Source: Clavulina sp. PMI_390 (Eukaryota; Basidiomycota; Agaricomycetes; Cantharellales; Hydnaceae). From it: 64,000 bases of DNA. Made by a program: the position numbers and the translations under genes. Shown in pieces: positions 10,817 to 26,928 of the stretch. The DNA lies in contig WIDE01000041.1 of assembly GCA_015039315.1 (NCBI GenBank), positions 62,001 to 126,000 on the forward strand, in the 5' to 3' direction. The notes beneath the pieces were generated by a model. It saw only the letters and a program-made list of their open reading frames with translations. It ran no database searches and had not been told where the DNA came from. Numbering within the stretch: the stretch's first letter is position 1; each line of letters begins with the position of its first letter.

Positions 10817-13613
10817 TTATTGTCCAGCCCGCCATTCCTCTGTTCGCTGAATGATATCTTGAATATTGGAGACGGAAAGGAACCCTTCCAAGTACTGTGG
10901 GTGAAATTGTTTAGAGACCAGAGGCCGCTGATGCGTTGGCTCTGCAATGGGCGGTTGGTGAATGAAGTTTTGCGAAGCATTTGAGGCTTCCGCTGGGACA
11001 CTTTCGCGGCTGAGGAGAGATTGCCGCAAAGGGCGACCCAAACGAGCTTCAACCTGCGAAACTGGACGACCCATCTCCTCCCCTGGGGTAGACCCGCCTC
11101 GTGTGCTTGATGCAGCGGGAGAGAACGACCCTGATGACTGTCGGGAACGGCGACCTTTGAGGTCGAGGACTGGAGTGTCTAGAGGATTGACGCTGTTCGG
11201 TGAAGCAAGTGAGGATGAGGGAGTTATATGCGGCCTGGAAGCCGGGATGGATGGCTGTTGTCGTATGGATGAAGATGATTTGCGAGCAGTCTGCTTCCCA
11301 GGTATGAAGGCTTTCGAGGCTACCACAGGCGTACGGTTTGCAACAACAACTGGGGCCGTGGGCTGCTTGTCTGTACTACTTTTGGCTCTGACAACACTGC
11401 TGGTCGGCTGTCGGGCTTGGCGCTTGGCATCAGCGCTGGCAGTTCGACTGTTTGAGGCTATGCTCCTCGGTCCAGGTTGTGTGGATATCCGCACTGGCCG
11501 AACAGGCGATTCGTCGTCCGAATCGTCCCGTCCTAGGTAATCCTGCGCCTTCTGTGGCTGAAACGACGGGATCGAAGGTGAAGATGCCTCCATTGGCTCG
11601 GATTTGACGCGCACCTCCTCAACTACAGGGGAGGAATGAGTATTATGCAATGCCGCTAGCTTGGGCGAGTGGTTGGGAGGCTCGTCTTCCATCTGGGACG
11701 AGAGTACTAGGCTCGGGGAAGTTGCAGGATCCTTGGACTGGCGCCGAGCAGCCGCAAAAGTCGGCCCTCTCTGGATCATAGGTGGCTTTGTCTGTCGAGA
11801 GGGAGCCTGACGAAGAATTGGCTTCCCAAAGACGTCATCTTCAACCATCTCGTCACCAGCTCCATCTTCATGGTGCTCTGATGTGCCAGACCGCATCCGT
11901 TTGCGCGATTTTGATAGAGGAGATTCAAGGTCCAGCTTGCGTTTTCGGGTTGAGAGCGAGGATGGAGAAGGCTCGGGGCGGGACTGAAGTCGAGGCTGAG
12001 ACGCTGAAGATGGTTGAGTGGATTTGCCTTGCGAAGACGAGTTTGAAGGGTCAGAGCACGGGACAAGGATGTTCGGGCTGGGGAAGAGAGGGGCAGAATG
12101 ATATTTGCGAAATTTCCCTGATCGGGGCGGGGATGGAGGACGGGGGAGGGGTTGTGGCTCTTCTTCCTCTTTCTCCTCCTCCTCTTCCTCAGGCTCGTTG
12201 GGTTCATCATCAGGGGATGTTTTTCTCGTTGAGATGGACCCTCGTCGTTCTGGAGGACTGAGCGACCATTCGACTACCGGACTGTCTATGCTCTCGTCTT
12301 GCGCATCTCCCTCATCTTCAGATCCCGACTCAGTGTCACTCCCAGAGCCTCCTCCCCTTGGAGAGATCAGCGATGTAACTAGCATCGGGGAACCTTGAGG
12401 TGGTCGAGGAGTAGAAGTTTTGCTCTTAGGGGATGAAACGCTTTTTGGGCTCGGCGGTTTGGGGTCAGATGAGATAGGCGCACGATGGTTATGCGTAGTC
12501 TCATCATCAGTGTCGGAGGGGTCGAGATCGTCCGGGTCAGATGGGCTTTCACTCAGCAATGACCCAGCGTCTGATCCATAGTCTGGGATATTTTCGATCG
12601 CTTCGTCCCTGGTCGGATTGGCGTCAATCTGCATGTAGACTAGGGTTGGGGGCTGCAGTGAAGGGGGCAACGCGGTGGGTTCGGTGCTCACAGGGGGAAC
12701 TTCACCACAGTGAGAACGTTAGAATGCATCAACAGGTAAAATGGAGATATTGGATCCGCACCTTGGGGCTGATGGACGGTTTCATGGCCGGGAGTACCAT
12801 GATAAGGAAGCTTTTCCTGGATAAAACCCTTCAGTTATGACGAATGGGGCGTACTGAGCCATCATGGCCTACTTACAAATTTGTCGAGTATGCGGAGTTT
12901 GGAGACAGATTGCCGCGGCTTCTTGAGATCTCCCACTTTCGGACTGGAGAACAAGATTGAGTTTGGGGGTGCAAATCCAAAGTAACGGTGGCTCTCACCA
13001 TTTACGAATCATCTCCGCGTCACGTAGTATATGGTGCGGCTGAGGACCGGTCCTTGCCATTCGCTCGTTCCCGGCGAACTGCATGCGGACGGCCGTGAAC
13101 TCAATTTCTGTGGTCGAGACGATATTCAAGGTGAAGGCTTGCAGGATAAAGCAACAAGGCGTCTTGATTGAACTCATTCGTTCGTATTTAGTATCTCTAC
13201 GACGGATATAAATAATCATTGAATAAGAAATTATGGTCTAAGACGCTTACTCTTCAACTGTGCAAGCAACATCGTGAGGAATTCTCAGCCGAATCCATGC
13301 GGCTCCATCTTGAACAAAGGCAGAGAATGGTGATTCCACATTATATGGATCGCGTATAGTTTCCCACTATTCATAAAGGCCCGGTCTGAGGCCACTGGTG
13401 GCTAAGCATCAACGGGAGAGCTTACTTTCAGCACCTCACAGGTCCCCCCTTCGTAAACACCGTCGTCGTCACACTTGTAGCCTAGGAGCCTCTTCACAAA
13501 CCATGGCTGAAGGATCATTAGACGTATCGACGCGTCCAAATGTGCTAAAACGCGCGCTTGACCGTGTTTACCAGAGATGTGTGATGTCACGGGTGGGTAA
13601 CACGAATCCACAT
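10817..13613 (-). CDS. Putative TPP1/Est3-like OB-fold telomere protein with long disordered tail
   Basis: The N-terminal ~170 residues resemble the OB-fold shared by shelterin TPP1/Tpz1 and the telomerase subunit Est3. The sequence shows LQPWFVKRLLGY (about 13480-13515), which matches the conserved L-x-PW-I start of that fold, then CEVLKWETI, then VQDGAAWIRLRIP, which corresponds to the VSDG/T-H-x-I-x strand, then CCFILQAFTLNIVS and IEFTAVRMQFAGNE. TPP1/Est3 proteins recruit or activate telomerase (family knowledge). After two short exons comes a single large exon (12691-10817) of about 620 Ser/Pro/Glu-rich residues with basic patches (KRKLDLES), again like TPP1. The conserved-looking last residues (PQYLEGFLSVSNIQDIIQR) could be a partner-binding motif. 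A 10-nt coding first exon at 13613 is my best guess for the start; the in-frame ATG at 13518 is the alternative. It is divergent from RAD4, about 120 bp apart. Homology is inferred by eye only. Confidence 0.55.
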
Positions 13614-13736
13614 GTCAAAACATTTGCAGGAGTGACTCCTCCCCACCGTCTCACACCAAAAGGACCTCTCACTATTCACAAACACGAAGGCAGACGCGCC
13701 AGATATCTAATATAACTGAAGCACAGCCTCCTCGCA

Positions 13737-16700
13737 ATGAGTTCCGAGGATGAGTCCGATGATATGGAATGGGAAGAGATTGTTCCAGTAGCCGAGGAGC
13801 AGACCAAGACAGTCACCCTTCCCTCGACATCAAATGTTCCCTTCGAGATTACAATCAAAGCTCCTCCTCCCAAAGCTTCAGACGCCGAGCTTCGCAAGCA
13901 GAAAGCTCAAGCAGACGCGCTAAGACGGATAATACGCCTTACCTCTCATCGGCTCCACACCATAGCATTGCTAGTCAATGCCTCTATCCGTAATAAATGG
14001 GCCAAGGATGAGCTACTTCATGTAAGCTAATATGGATGTTTCGCCTCGAAATCATAACAAACCTTCATACTATCCTCTCTAGGCCCGATTGATGTCTCTG
14101 ACTCCTCTACCAATACAAACTTCATTTTCCATGATCACTAAACGAGCGCAACCCGACAAGACTGTGCGTGGGCGTCAGTTCGAGGCTGCTTTAGTGCGTC
14201 TCGCAGAGTGGTGGGCCACCACGTTCCGAGTGGATTCAAACCTTGGTATAAGACACCAAACATTTGAGCTCGGCTCATCCATTCTTCAATCCCTCGAACC
14301 TGTATCGGCCGCGGATCCCAAAGGGAAAGGCAAGGCGAAGGCCCGTCCCAAGGACGAAGAGGGCGAGGATGTGGAAGCCTATGACTTCAGCAGTCTGAAA
14401 TACGGCGAGCGAATACGGACTGTTAATAGCATGATGAAGCATGCTCTGATGATGCGTGGGTCTCCTGACCTGAGCGCGCAACTTTTCACGGCCCTGTGTC
14501 GGGCTCTCGATCTTCCTGCTCGACTTGTGGTTAGTCTCCAGCCCGTCCTCTGGCGGCGAGAGAAGACGGACAAAGAGAAGGCTGTTGATCGTGCTATCCA
14601 GAAGTCACGGAAGGTAGCGAAGGAAAAAGAGGAGCTTATTCGCGAGGCTACGATGATTGCTGCCATGTCGCGCAGCGCTTCTGGGAAGCCTCGCACCTTG
14701 GTCGCTGATTCTCCTGCTGATGCGAGCTCCCCCATTCCATCATCCTCGAAAGGGAAAGGAAGAGCAATTGAACCGGACCTCCCATCATCTGATACCTCTC
14801 CCGGGCCCTCCAAGCGTACTATCAACTTGAGAAAAACACGACCAACAGGGCGCACTCTTGCTTCGGCCCCAGGTACCCTCGTCATTTCTTCCTAATATCG
14901 CTTCTTACTAAACAGTCTCTCCGTAGTTGTGAAAGCTGACAAGAAGGATTCAGCCCCTGTATTTTGGACTGAAGTATACTCACGCCCGGATGGTCGATGG
15001 CTTCCGGTCAACCCGATCACTGGACTGGTTGACAGAAATCGAGGGTTTGAGCCGGTCCAAGGCGATAAATTTAACCATATGATGTATGTAGTTGCTTTTG
15101 AAGAAGGTACGCTTGTCCAAATTGTGTGCTGAGCGAGACACTGACACCGTGTGCAGATGGTTTCATCAAGGATGTGACTCCACGGTATGCGAAGAACTAT
15201 GTCACTAAAGTCCTAAAAGAACGCTCCACGAACGAGCGTCCGGACTGGTGGAGTCTAGTACTATCTTTCATGACAAGGACGTATCGTTTGGTATGTGCTT
15301 CTTGACCAAGTAGCGAAAGTAGCTTGACCCATTTCTTTAGCATCGTGACGATGTTGAAGAGGCGGAGTTTGACGCGTTCCAGGTTATTGAGGGTATGCCA
15401 ACCTCTGTTGGCGCGTTCAAAAATCATCCCTTGTACGTGATGAGGGTGGCTAGTCTACACAGCGGCTGTCCTTATCATCCTAAACATCATTTTTACTACT
15501 GGATAGATATGCCCTTGAGCGGCATCTCCGACAAGATGAGGTGATCTACCCAAAAACAGAGATTGGGAAGTTTCGCGGCGAGCCGGTATACGCGCGTCAT
15601 TCCGTTACACCCCTGAAGTCGGCAGAGAACTGGCTACGAACCTCCGGACGCACAGTCAAGGAGGGCGAGCAGTCACTCAGGTATGGGAAAATCAAAGCTG
15701 CAACAATCAACAAGCGTCGAGCAATAGAGATGGCCGCCGCGGAGTCTGCTGCTGCAGGTGAGGCTCAGTCGGAATCCAGCCTTACACAAGGTCTGTACGC
15801 AAGGTGGCAGACGGAAGCATTCGTTCCAGAACCAGTCGTTGATGTAAGTTGTCTGCTCAGCTCAGAGGGAAATACCTCGTATTGATCGTTGATGATGATA
15901 TAGGGAAAAGTTCCTAAAAATGAATTTGGTAACATCGATCTTTACACCCCATCCATGTTGCCAGCAGGAGCAGCACATGTTCCTTGTAAGTACTCAGTAA
16001 TATCTCCCTCGATATGCGGTTCATCTCTTACATTCAATCCAGTCAAGGGAACCGCCAAGATCGCTCGACAACTTGGAATCGATTATGCGGAAGCAGTGGT
16101 GAGTATTTATACCATCTGGATCAGGAATAGATTACGTCTGACTGAACTCCCATCCGTGACGTAGACTGGCTTCGAGTTCAGGCAGCGAAGAGCGTTTCCG
16201 ATCATAAATGGCATTGTCGTGCCCACCGAGCATGCACAGACGATTACCGAGGTTTGTCGTGGCTGATTTCCATTAGCCAGGTGTGCTAATGTCTTTGAAA
16301 TCTTCATGCATAACAGGCGTACGAGGCATCTGCACAAGCTGCTCAGGAGAAAGAGCAGCGCAAAAGACAGGAGCGTGTTATCAAGTTATGGACGAAGATA
16401 ATCCAAGGCCTGCGAATCCGTGACCGGATCGAAAAACAATACGGATCCAACCCTGACGCTACCACCACCGTTGCCATCCCAGTCAACGAGGTTAGTTATC
16501 CTGTTTGGCTCTACCTGCTGTGATAGTTAGTTCGCGCTGACGCGTGCTCCGCCCTGTAGTCTGATGAGGAAGGTGGCTTTGTCAATGAGGCAGACGCCCA
16601 TTCAGGGCTCGCTCACCTTGGCGATCACGTAGCACCCATGTCTCTTCCTAAAATGGTGGAATTTTCACGCATTGAGAATCCTCTCGTGCCTCCCTCTCAC

Positions 16701-17221
16701 CAGGAATCGGACGAAGATGATCTTGAAGAAATCGTCCCTCTACAGAATGGTGATACAGCAACACTCAGCTCCCGTGTTGGGGTCCCCCTTCAAACACCCA
16801 ATGGCACTGCATCTATCGGTGTGCCAAAAACTATGTCAGAGTTTGCCGCCGGCCGACGATTAGAAGCTCAAGCGGTTGCCGACGAACAGGAGGATATTGA
16901 GCTCCAGGCCGACTCTGATACGGAGCCTTCAGCGCCCCCGACACCCGAGCGCCCTACCAGAAAGACACGCAACGCATCTGCCCGCAAGCCTGCTTCCCGG
17001 TCGAAGTTGGCCAATGGGACACCGAAGCGTGGCGCCAAGAGAAGGAGAAAGGATAGCGAAGATGAAGATACACTGAGCGGCTCCAGCTCTGATGCCGCAG
17101 ATTTCAAACCTGCTTCTACTCCTGTGCGCCGAACTGCTAGGTCGAAGAAAGTTATTGCTCCTGTTCCAAGCTCTGATCGGGTGTTGAGAACGAGGGCAAC
17201 GCGCAAGTCGATGGCGGAGTG
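13737..17221 (+). CDS. RAD4: Rad4/XPC nucleotide-excision-repair damage recognition protein
   Basis: Binds distorted DNA with Rad23 and starts global-genome nucleotide excision repair in the nucleus (family knowledge). The N-terminus MSSEDESDDMEWEEIVPV is acidic, a likely TFIIH-binding segment. The transglutaminase-like domain spans about 14090-15130, with AQLFTALCRALDLPARLVVSLQP and, near 14960-15060, VFWTEVYSRPDGRWLPVNP. The beta-hairpin domains follow: RHSVTPLKSAENWLRTSGR with LRYGKIKAA (BHD1, about 15600-15710), GKVPKNEFGNIDLYTPSMLP (BHD2, about 15900-15960), and QLGIDYAEAV joined to TGFEFRQRRAFPIINGIVVP (BHD3, about 16060-16220). The C-terminal part is acidic then rich in Lys/Arg (KRGAKRRRKDSEDED), a nuclear-localisation tail. 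About ten introns. The start at 13737 is well placed and the stop is at 17219. Confidence 0.93.
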
Positions 17222-17613
17222 AGGATGAAGAAATAGCTTGGCCATGGGTATATCTTATTAGCGTATCTATTGACTAATTAGCGTAGATAGCTAAAATACT
17301 ACTTCTTGCACATGAAAATCCGCGCGCCCCAGATGTGGTTTGCGTCTTGAGACCACAAAATCAAATAAATTGCAGTTTTGCGATGACTCGGGTCTGGTGG
17401 CATTTTCCGGCACGCAGCCGAATCCCAGACCATTCTTGGACAGTCACTGGTGTTCCACCATCCAACCAACTTAGAAAGGCTCCAAGTAAAAGGTAACAAG
17501 CCAGCTAGTCTTCTTGGGCCGAGTATACTGAAACTCTAGTACCTCTTCAACTCGCGCGTCCTCGACTTGACCCCCATCGCCATGTCGAACCCAATCCTGT
17601 GCAGTCGCCACTC
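17222..17613. promoter_or_regulatory. Intergenic region between RAD4 and CUL1
   Basis: Same-strand gap of about 390 bp holding the RAD4 3' region and the CUL1 promoter/5' UTR. A minus-strand open frame at 17299-17499 shows no motif. An ATG at 17582 lies in another frame, upstream of the CUL1 start used here. It could be an upstream ORF start. Confidence 0.4.
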
Positions 17614-20600
17614 ATGGCTGCAAACCAGATGGCAATCCCAAGCGCTACGGCGGACTTGGCTACGACGTGGGCATTCCTGGAAGAAGGTATGTAGGCCCAT
17701 CAAGCTTGCGCCGATGTTGAGCGTGCGCGGATCGCGTGTTGCAACTCGCTAACTAATCGGGTTGGTCTATCCGTGCTAGGTGTGGACCACATTATGACTA
17801 GGTACATATAACACGATCCTTGGGCCTATAATACGCTCTCACACGTCGTCTGATGCTTCCTTAGGTTAAAAGATGGTGTATCGCATCAGAAATACATGTC
17901 CCTGTACACTGTTGCCTACAACTACTGCACATCCTCAAGGATGCACGGGGCACTCGACCAAGGGCATCTGGGTGGGAGAAGTGCGTGCCAATTGTCCTTC
18001 TGATATCTGATTGATATTTGAGCTGATCCATTCTGAACAACCCACTTGGCGCGTGGGCGGCGTCTCTTCTCCCTCGTTATGTAGCCGGTGCGAACTTGAT
18101 GGGCTCCGATCTCTACAATCACCTTATCCGCTACTTCAACAATCATCTTCTTACTCTTAAGGAGGTATGTTTTGGGATATCACTCCCCATGTGTTTTGGC
18201 GCGCGCCCTGGCAGATGACTCACCCGATGCTGTGCCTTACCTCCCCATTCCACCTCAATCGGGCTTTGGCTGTCCTTATATATTTTCTGAAAAATTATAG
18301 GCTACTGACCCTCTTGCCGATGAGCCCTTGCTACGATACTATGCTGGGGAGTGGACGCGGTACACTACTGGCGCCAACTTCGTCAACCGTCTTTTCACCT
18401 ACCTCAACCGTCATTGGGTCAAGCGCGAGAAGGACGAAGGGCGAAGAGGTGTTTATCCCGTGTACACGCTGTCCCTTCATCAGTGGAGGACACAACTATT
18501 CGAGCCAATCCAGGAGAAGCAAGCTAAGCTGGCCAAGGCTGTTCTCAAGCTCATTGAGGCACAACGGAATGGTGAATCAATCGATTCTGGTTTGGTAAAA
18601 CAGGTTATCGACTCGTTTGGTAAGTGCATTTGATTGTTGATATAGTATTTCAGCGCTAGAATATCTATCTTTCCATAGTTTCCCTCGGTCTCGACGAGAC
18701 TGATATGAACAAGGCCAACTTTGATGTGTACCGCCCCCACTTCGAAACTCCATTCATTAGCGATACTTCCACCTACTATGCAAATGAGTCGAAGACCTTC
18801 CTTGCTGAGAACAGCGTTAGCGCGTACATGAAGAAAGCAGAGGAGCGTCTGCGAGAGGAGGAGGACCGCGTGGAGCGATATCTCAACTCAACTACTCGTA
18901 AAGTGGTACGTGTCCATCTCCCTTGCCAAAGGTGAAACTAGAGAGGACTCATATTGTCACATAATTCACTAGCTCATGGCAAAGTGCGAGGAGAAACTAA
19001 TCGCTGATCACCGAGAGGTGTTGATTGGCGACTTCCAGAACTTGCTTGACTTCGATAAGGACGAGGGTTAGCCGCTTTTCCAACCTGATCTGATGTGTAC
19101 CCATGATATACTCACATCTCATAATTCTAGATCTCCAAAGGATGTACGCCCTGCTGTCCCGTATCGAGAATGGGTTGGACCCACTTCGCTTGAAGTTTGA
19201 AGAGCACGTCAAGAACTCCGGCCTCAACGCCGTTTCAAAGATTCTTGGTGAAGGTGGAGTTGACAGCCTGGTAAATCTTTCTAACCCACCAGCGGCTTTT
19301 GAATGAGCACTAATGCCAAGAGTGTTACATTCAATAGGACGCCAAAGTTTATGTTGATGCTCTTCTTGAAGTTCATAAGAAGAACGCAGAAACTGTTCAG
19401 CGAAGCTTCAGGGGCGAGAACGGTTTCGTTGCAAGCTTGGATCGTGCATGCAAGGAGTTCGTCAACAAGAACGGTGCCACTGGCACATCAACAAGCAAGT
19501 CTCCCGAGCTCCTCGCCAAGCACGCTGATGCCTTGCTCCGCAAGAACAACAAGCTTGCTGAGGAGAGTGACTTGGAGGAGGCGCTGAACCAAGTAGTAAG
19601 TAGAGACCACATTTTGAAAGTCTGGAGGATGTTGTTTCTCATTTCCTGTGTGCTTGCCAGATGGTCATCTTCAAATACATCGAGGACAAGGATGTGTTCC
19701 AGACCTTCTACAGCACCAAGCTCTCCAAGCGTCTCATCCACGGTGTTTCGGCTTCCGAAGAGGCCGAGGCAAGCATGATCTCCAAGCTCAAGGAAGCATG
19801 TGGCTTCGAGTATACCAACAAGCTGCAGCGCATGTTCACTGGTGCGTTGTCCTCAGAACTTCTATTCGACTGATGCGGCGGCAGCACTCACACGATATGC
19901 TTGGGTTTTAGATATGAGTCTCAGCAAGGACTTGACGCAGCAGTTCAAGGAACGCCAGGATACCGCCCCCGATCCCGATGATATCAACTTCTCTGTCATG
20001 GTTCTCGGAACTAACTTCTGGCCACTCAACCCTCCCACCCACAACTTCAATATCCCCGAGGATCTCAACAAGACTTACAACCGCTTCCAGCTTTACTATC
20101 AGTCCAAACACTCGTGAGCTCATCTCCTTCGTACTAAAGGAATCTCCTACTGACATAGTAACACGTGGTGTAGCGGACGTAAACTTACATGGCTGTGGAA
20201 CTACTCCAAGAACGAACTACGGACAAACTACCTCAACCAAAAGTACATCCTGCTCACAAGTACTTATCAGACTGCGGTGCTGGTTCAGTACAACCACAGC
20301 GAGACTCTGTCGCTTGAGGAGCTGATCACTGCGACTGGGCTGCCAAATGAGATCCTCGTCCAGATTTTGGGTCTCCTTGTAAAGGCCAAGATCCTGCTAA
20401 ATGACGAGCCCGATCAGTACGATCTCAACAACAGTACGTCTCCAACGTCTGAAAAAGGCATGTGTGTGGCACTAACCGGCCAATTAATGTAGGCTTCAAG
20501 TCGAAGAAGATCCGTGTCAGTCTCAACCAGCCTATCAAGTCTGAAGTCAAGGCGGAGACTGCTGAGGTGCTGAAGAACGTGGATGAGGACCGTAAATACG

Positions 20601-20925
20601 TCATTCAAGCAACTATTGTGCGGATAATGAAGGCTCGCAAGGTTTGTTGTGCATCATAACCTCATCACACTCAAATTTACTGACTAGAACGGGTTTTCTT
20701 CCATAGACGATGAAGAACCAGCCGCTCATTGCAGAAGTTACCGCCCAGCTGTCGACACGATTCACTCCCAAGATTCCGGACATCAAGAAGGCTATTGAGC
20801 ATCTGCTTGAGAAGGAGTACATCGAGCGGGTACGTTTTCATCGTCGAGCTGTCCTCAGACATACCCACTGACATTTGCATCTGTAGGCTGAGGGTGAAAA
20901 GGACACATTCAACTACCTCGCGTAG
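17614..20925 (+). CDS. CUL1: Cullin-1, scaffold of SCF ubiquitin ligase
   Basis: Scaffold that brings Skp1/F-box adaptors and Rbx1 together to ubiquitinate substrates (family knowledge). In-frame start at 17614: [21 protein letters not shown], joined through a 22-nt exon to [20 protein letters not shown] and [17 protein letters not shown], the Skp1-binding N-terminus of Cul1. Cullin repeats follow, with [20 protein letters not shown] and a segment at 18690-18900. The cullin homology domain contains [21 protein letters not shown] (about 19670-19740), VLGTNFWPL and TYNRFQLYY. The C-terminal winged helix holds [16 protein letters not shown] with the expected neddylation lysine near 20630, and the end FNYLA is the usual cullin terminus. 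About 15 exons. The Cul1 rather than Cul3/Cul4 assignment rests on the N-terminus. Assignment secure. Confidence 0.94.
17780..17801 (+). other. 22-nt micro-exon in CUL1
   Basis: The sequence ends CTAG before and GTACAT after. The 22 bases between encode VDHIMTR when joined to both neighbours, restoring the conserved cullin N-terminal motif. Phase 1 in, phase 0-type junction codon split AG|G out. Confidence 0.75.
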
Positions 20926-21296
20926 ATTTATTGTCGAGTAGTAGATCCTACCTTTCTCCCCTTCCGTGTTCGTTTTTCCCCACTTGCTCCTCTGACCTGC
21001 TCGCGCAGCTACTTCTTGTCTCTTCTTTCTGTCGCCTTGCTGCTTTTCAACTTAGCCTTTTCCTCTCGTATAGTATCGCATGTATTACCCCATCACATCA
21101 ACAGACTGAATTCCATTCATCGTCATGATCTTGCTCACCCTCGTTGACAGAGTGATGCGCAACCATACCCTGTCGCCAAACAAGTGTCATCGTGACAAGC
21201 TTAGGCAACTCTGTTGCCTTCATCTCACCGCTATTCGTCCACGAATTGTCTCCTCATCCCTTCCGACCAACTTCTACTGCCATCAGCTCCCTAAAA
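20926..21296. promoter_or_regulatory. Intergenic region between CUL1 and MOB2-like gene
   Basis: About 370 bp, pyrimidine-rich (TTCTCCCCTTCC, CTTGTCTCTTCTTTCTG), as is common in basidiomycete promoters and 5' leaders. A non-coding first exon of the next gene could be here. No other gene seen. Confidence 0.4.
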
Positions 21297-22276
21297 ATGC
21301 CAGAAACCGCGTCAAAGCCTCTGTTCCTGTGCTATCCATTCGTCAAGGCAGCTCTCGTGACGGGAAAGTTCAAATATATCGTGCAGCAGCCAAAGTACAC
21401 GGATGTGAATGAATGGGTTGCCATGAATCGTCTGTACCCCTTCTCTCTTGCTGTTTGACGAGCCCCTATTAGTCCCTGACACGTCCCTTCCATCTCGCTT
21501 CTTCACCATGATGCACCGCCTACCTGGCACCAGTATCCGATTTCTTCTCAAATATCAACTTATTCTTGAGTTTTACGTCAGAATCATGCACTGTTGAGAC
21601 GTGTCCAACCATGTCTATAAGCTCCTCGTAAGTCAAATGGCTACTACCTCATAGTGGTGTTTCTGAGGGCTGACCGCGTCTATTGGGTTGTTGGCCGATT
21701 ACTCAGAGCATGTTATCCCTGGATCGAGAAGAACGGGAGAATGACCGAACTCCCCGCACCTCAGCATATTGACTATATCCTCACCTGGATACAAAATACT
21801 CTCGACGATCAGTCGATATTCCCAACGCGCTTTGGTAAGTCTATACTCTTGTATATTGAGAGCAATAAGGCCCATTGACCCCCTGGCTGGGATGTTGTCT
21901 TACAATCTAACCCTCGTAACCCCTCCCAAAGCCTTGGAATTTTCTTCAGACTTCCCAGCAATAGCAAAGGCGATATACCGCCAAATGCTTCATATTTTCG
22001 CGCACCTCTACTATGCTCACTATCCTGTGTTCCTCCACATGAGCTGTGAGGCTCACTTCAACTCGTTCTTTGCCCACTTTGTCGCATTCGGCACTGAACT
22101 CAACCTTTTGGTGCGGCTCTCTGTTATGCTGCTTAGCAGTTCATGGAACTCATTGGCGCAGGCACTAACGCATCATCATCTATCAGGAGCCAAAAGAACT
22201 GTACTCTCCCGCGGGAGAGCTGCTGGGTCTTGGCGAACTGGTGGGCATTTGGAGAGAACTCCAAGTTCTCGCATAG
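21297..22276 (+). CDS. MOB2: MOB2-type kinase activator (Mob1/phocein family)
   Basis: MOB proteins bind and activate NDR/LATS kinases; fungal Mob2 works with Cbk1/Orb6 in polarity and morphogenesis (family knowledge). The start at 21297 gives MPETASKPLFLCYPFVKAAL, followed by VQQPKYTDVNEWVAMN. This resembles Mob2 (LFLC-PFVKAALV) more than Mob1. Exon 2 holds SDFFSNINLF and CTVETCPTMS with zinc-site cysteines. Exon 3 encodes PAPQHIDYILTWIQNTLDDQ (about 21750-21810), exon 4 the helix IYRQMLHIFAHLYYAHYP with zinc-site histidines (about 21970-22030) and HFNSFFAHFVAFG. The last exon ends ELVGIWRELQVLA at 22276. The GPKYEY-like loop after CPTM is altered (SISSS, then ACYPWIEKNGRM), so the splice near 21629-21708 may be slightly off or the loop divergent. 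It is convergent with the PLK4-like gene. Confidence 0.82.
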
Positions 22277-22572
22277 CCATGTGCATTCCCCCGCTTTCTC
22301 GCCTGATTTCGGCCCAAAACTGACTTAACGACCAGTCACTCTTATACGCCATTTGTCTTCTTGGATATCCCCTACACGATCCTATATCCCTATAGTTACC
22401 CCCAATCACTTATGTACCTGTACTCCTAGTCATTTTTCTTCATCATCCTTCGTTCGTTCTACCCCTCTTCCAAGCTACGGAGTATCGTCCAATTGACACA
22501 CGCATCCCGCAAGAAATAAGTGTCCATTATGCTACACGTCCGTAATGCTATATTCATAATGCATAGTCTGAA

Positions 22573-26314
<3,742 letters not shown>

Positions 26315-26928
26315 CCCTGATCTAGGTACACTGGGTGGTGGGGGCACCCTTGCTACCCCACAATGTGCGTCGCTCCCGGCCCCCTACTCAGGGTGGTCGG
26401 AACACGAGGCAGGGGCGTGGAACCGGTCAGATGTGACGCCTGGTCATACAATCCGTAACGCGCGCATTCGTTCAATTCAGTCACGCCAATTTTGTTCATA
26501 TTGAAGACGATCACTAGGTAAATTGAGAAGAAGATGATGTACAGGTACTTTGTAAGAGAATGTCGGGATCGTAGGAAGATCGACCATATGAGGGAGACTA
26601 TCCATAATAGCTCCGGCTCACTTTATACGCAGAGAAAGGGAATAGGCAAGGAATGAGGGAGAGGGAAAACAGCGCAAGCCAGGCGGCCAAAAAAAAAAAT
26701 GAAAAGAAATACAGTGACAGGACACGAGGAACCAGGAACAAGAGAAGGTGGTATCGGAGAAAAGATAGAACATGAGAGGAAGGCAAGCATCACCACCTTC
26801 AAAAAGATCAACTTCAAGCAGATCCAGCAGAGCAGTCAATTCACGGTAATAGGATCCAAAACTAGAACCTAGAGAGAGAAAGGAAGAGAAACACAATCCT
26901 CAGAGCAAAGTCAAGCACAATTTCCACC
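26315..26928. other. Intergenic region upstream of PLK4-like gene
   Basis: Holds the PLK4-like promoter and the 3' region of the next minus-strand gene. On the minus strand 26590-26900 is pyrimidine-rich, with a T11 run (A11 on the plus strand, 26690-26700). Open frames in this stretch are low-complexity by-products of that bias. Confidence 0.45.

Noticed and set aside
10962..11540. Plus-strand open frame of 192 codons
   Set aside because: Antisense to the low-complexity exon of the TPP1/Est3-like gene; composition mirrors that exon.
14379..14885. Minus-strand open frame of 168 codons
   Set aside because: Antisense to RAD4 transglutaminase-domain exon.
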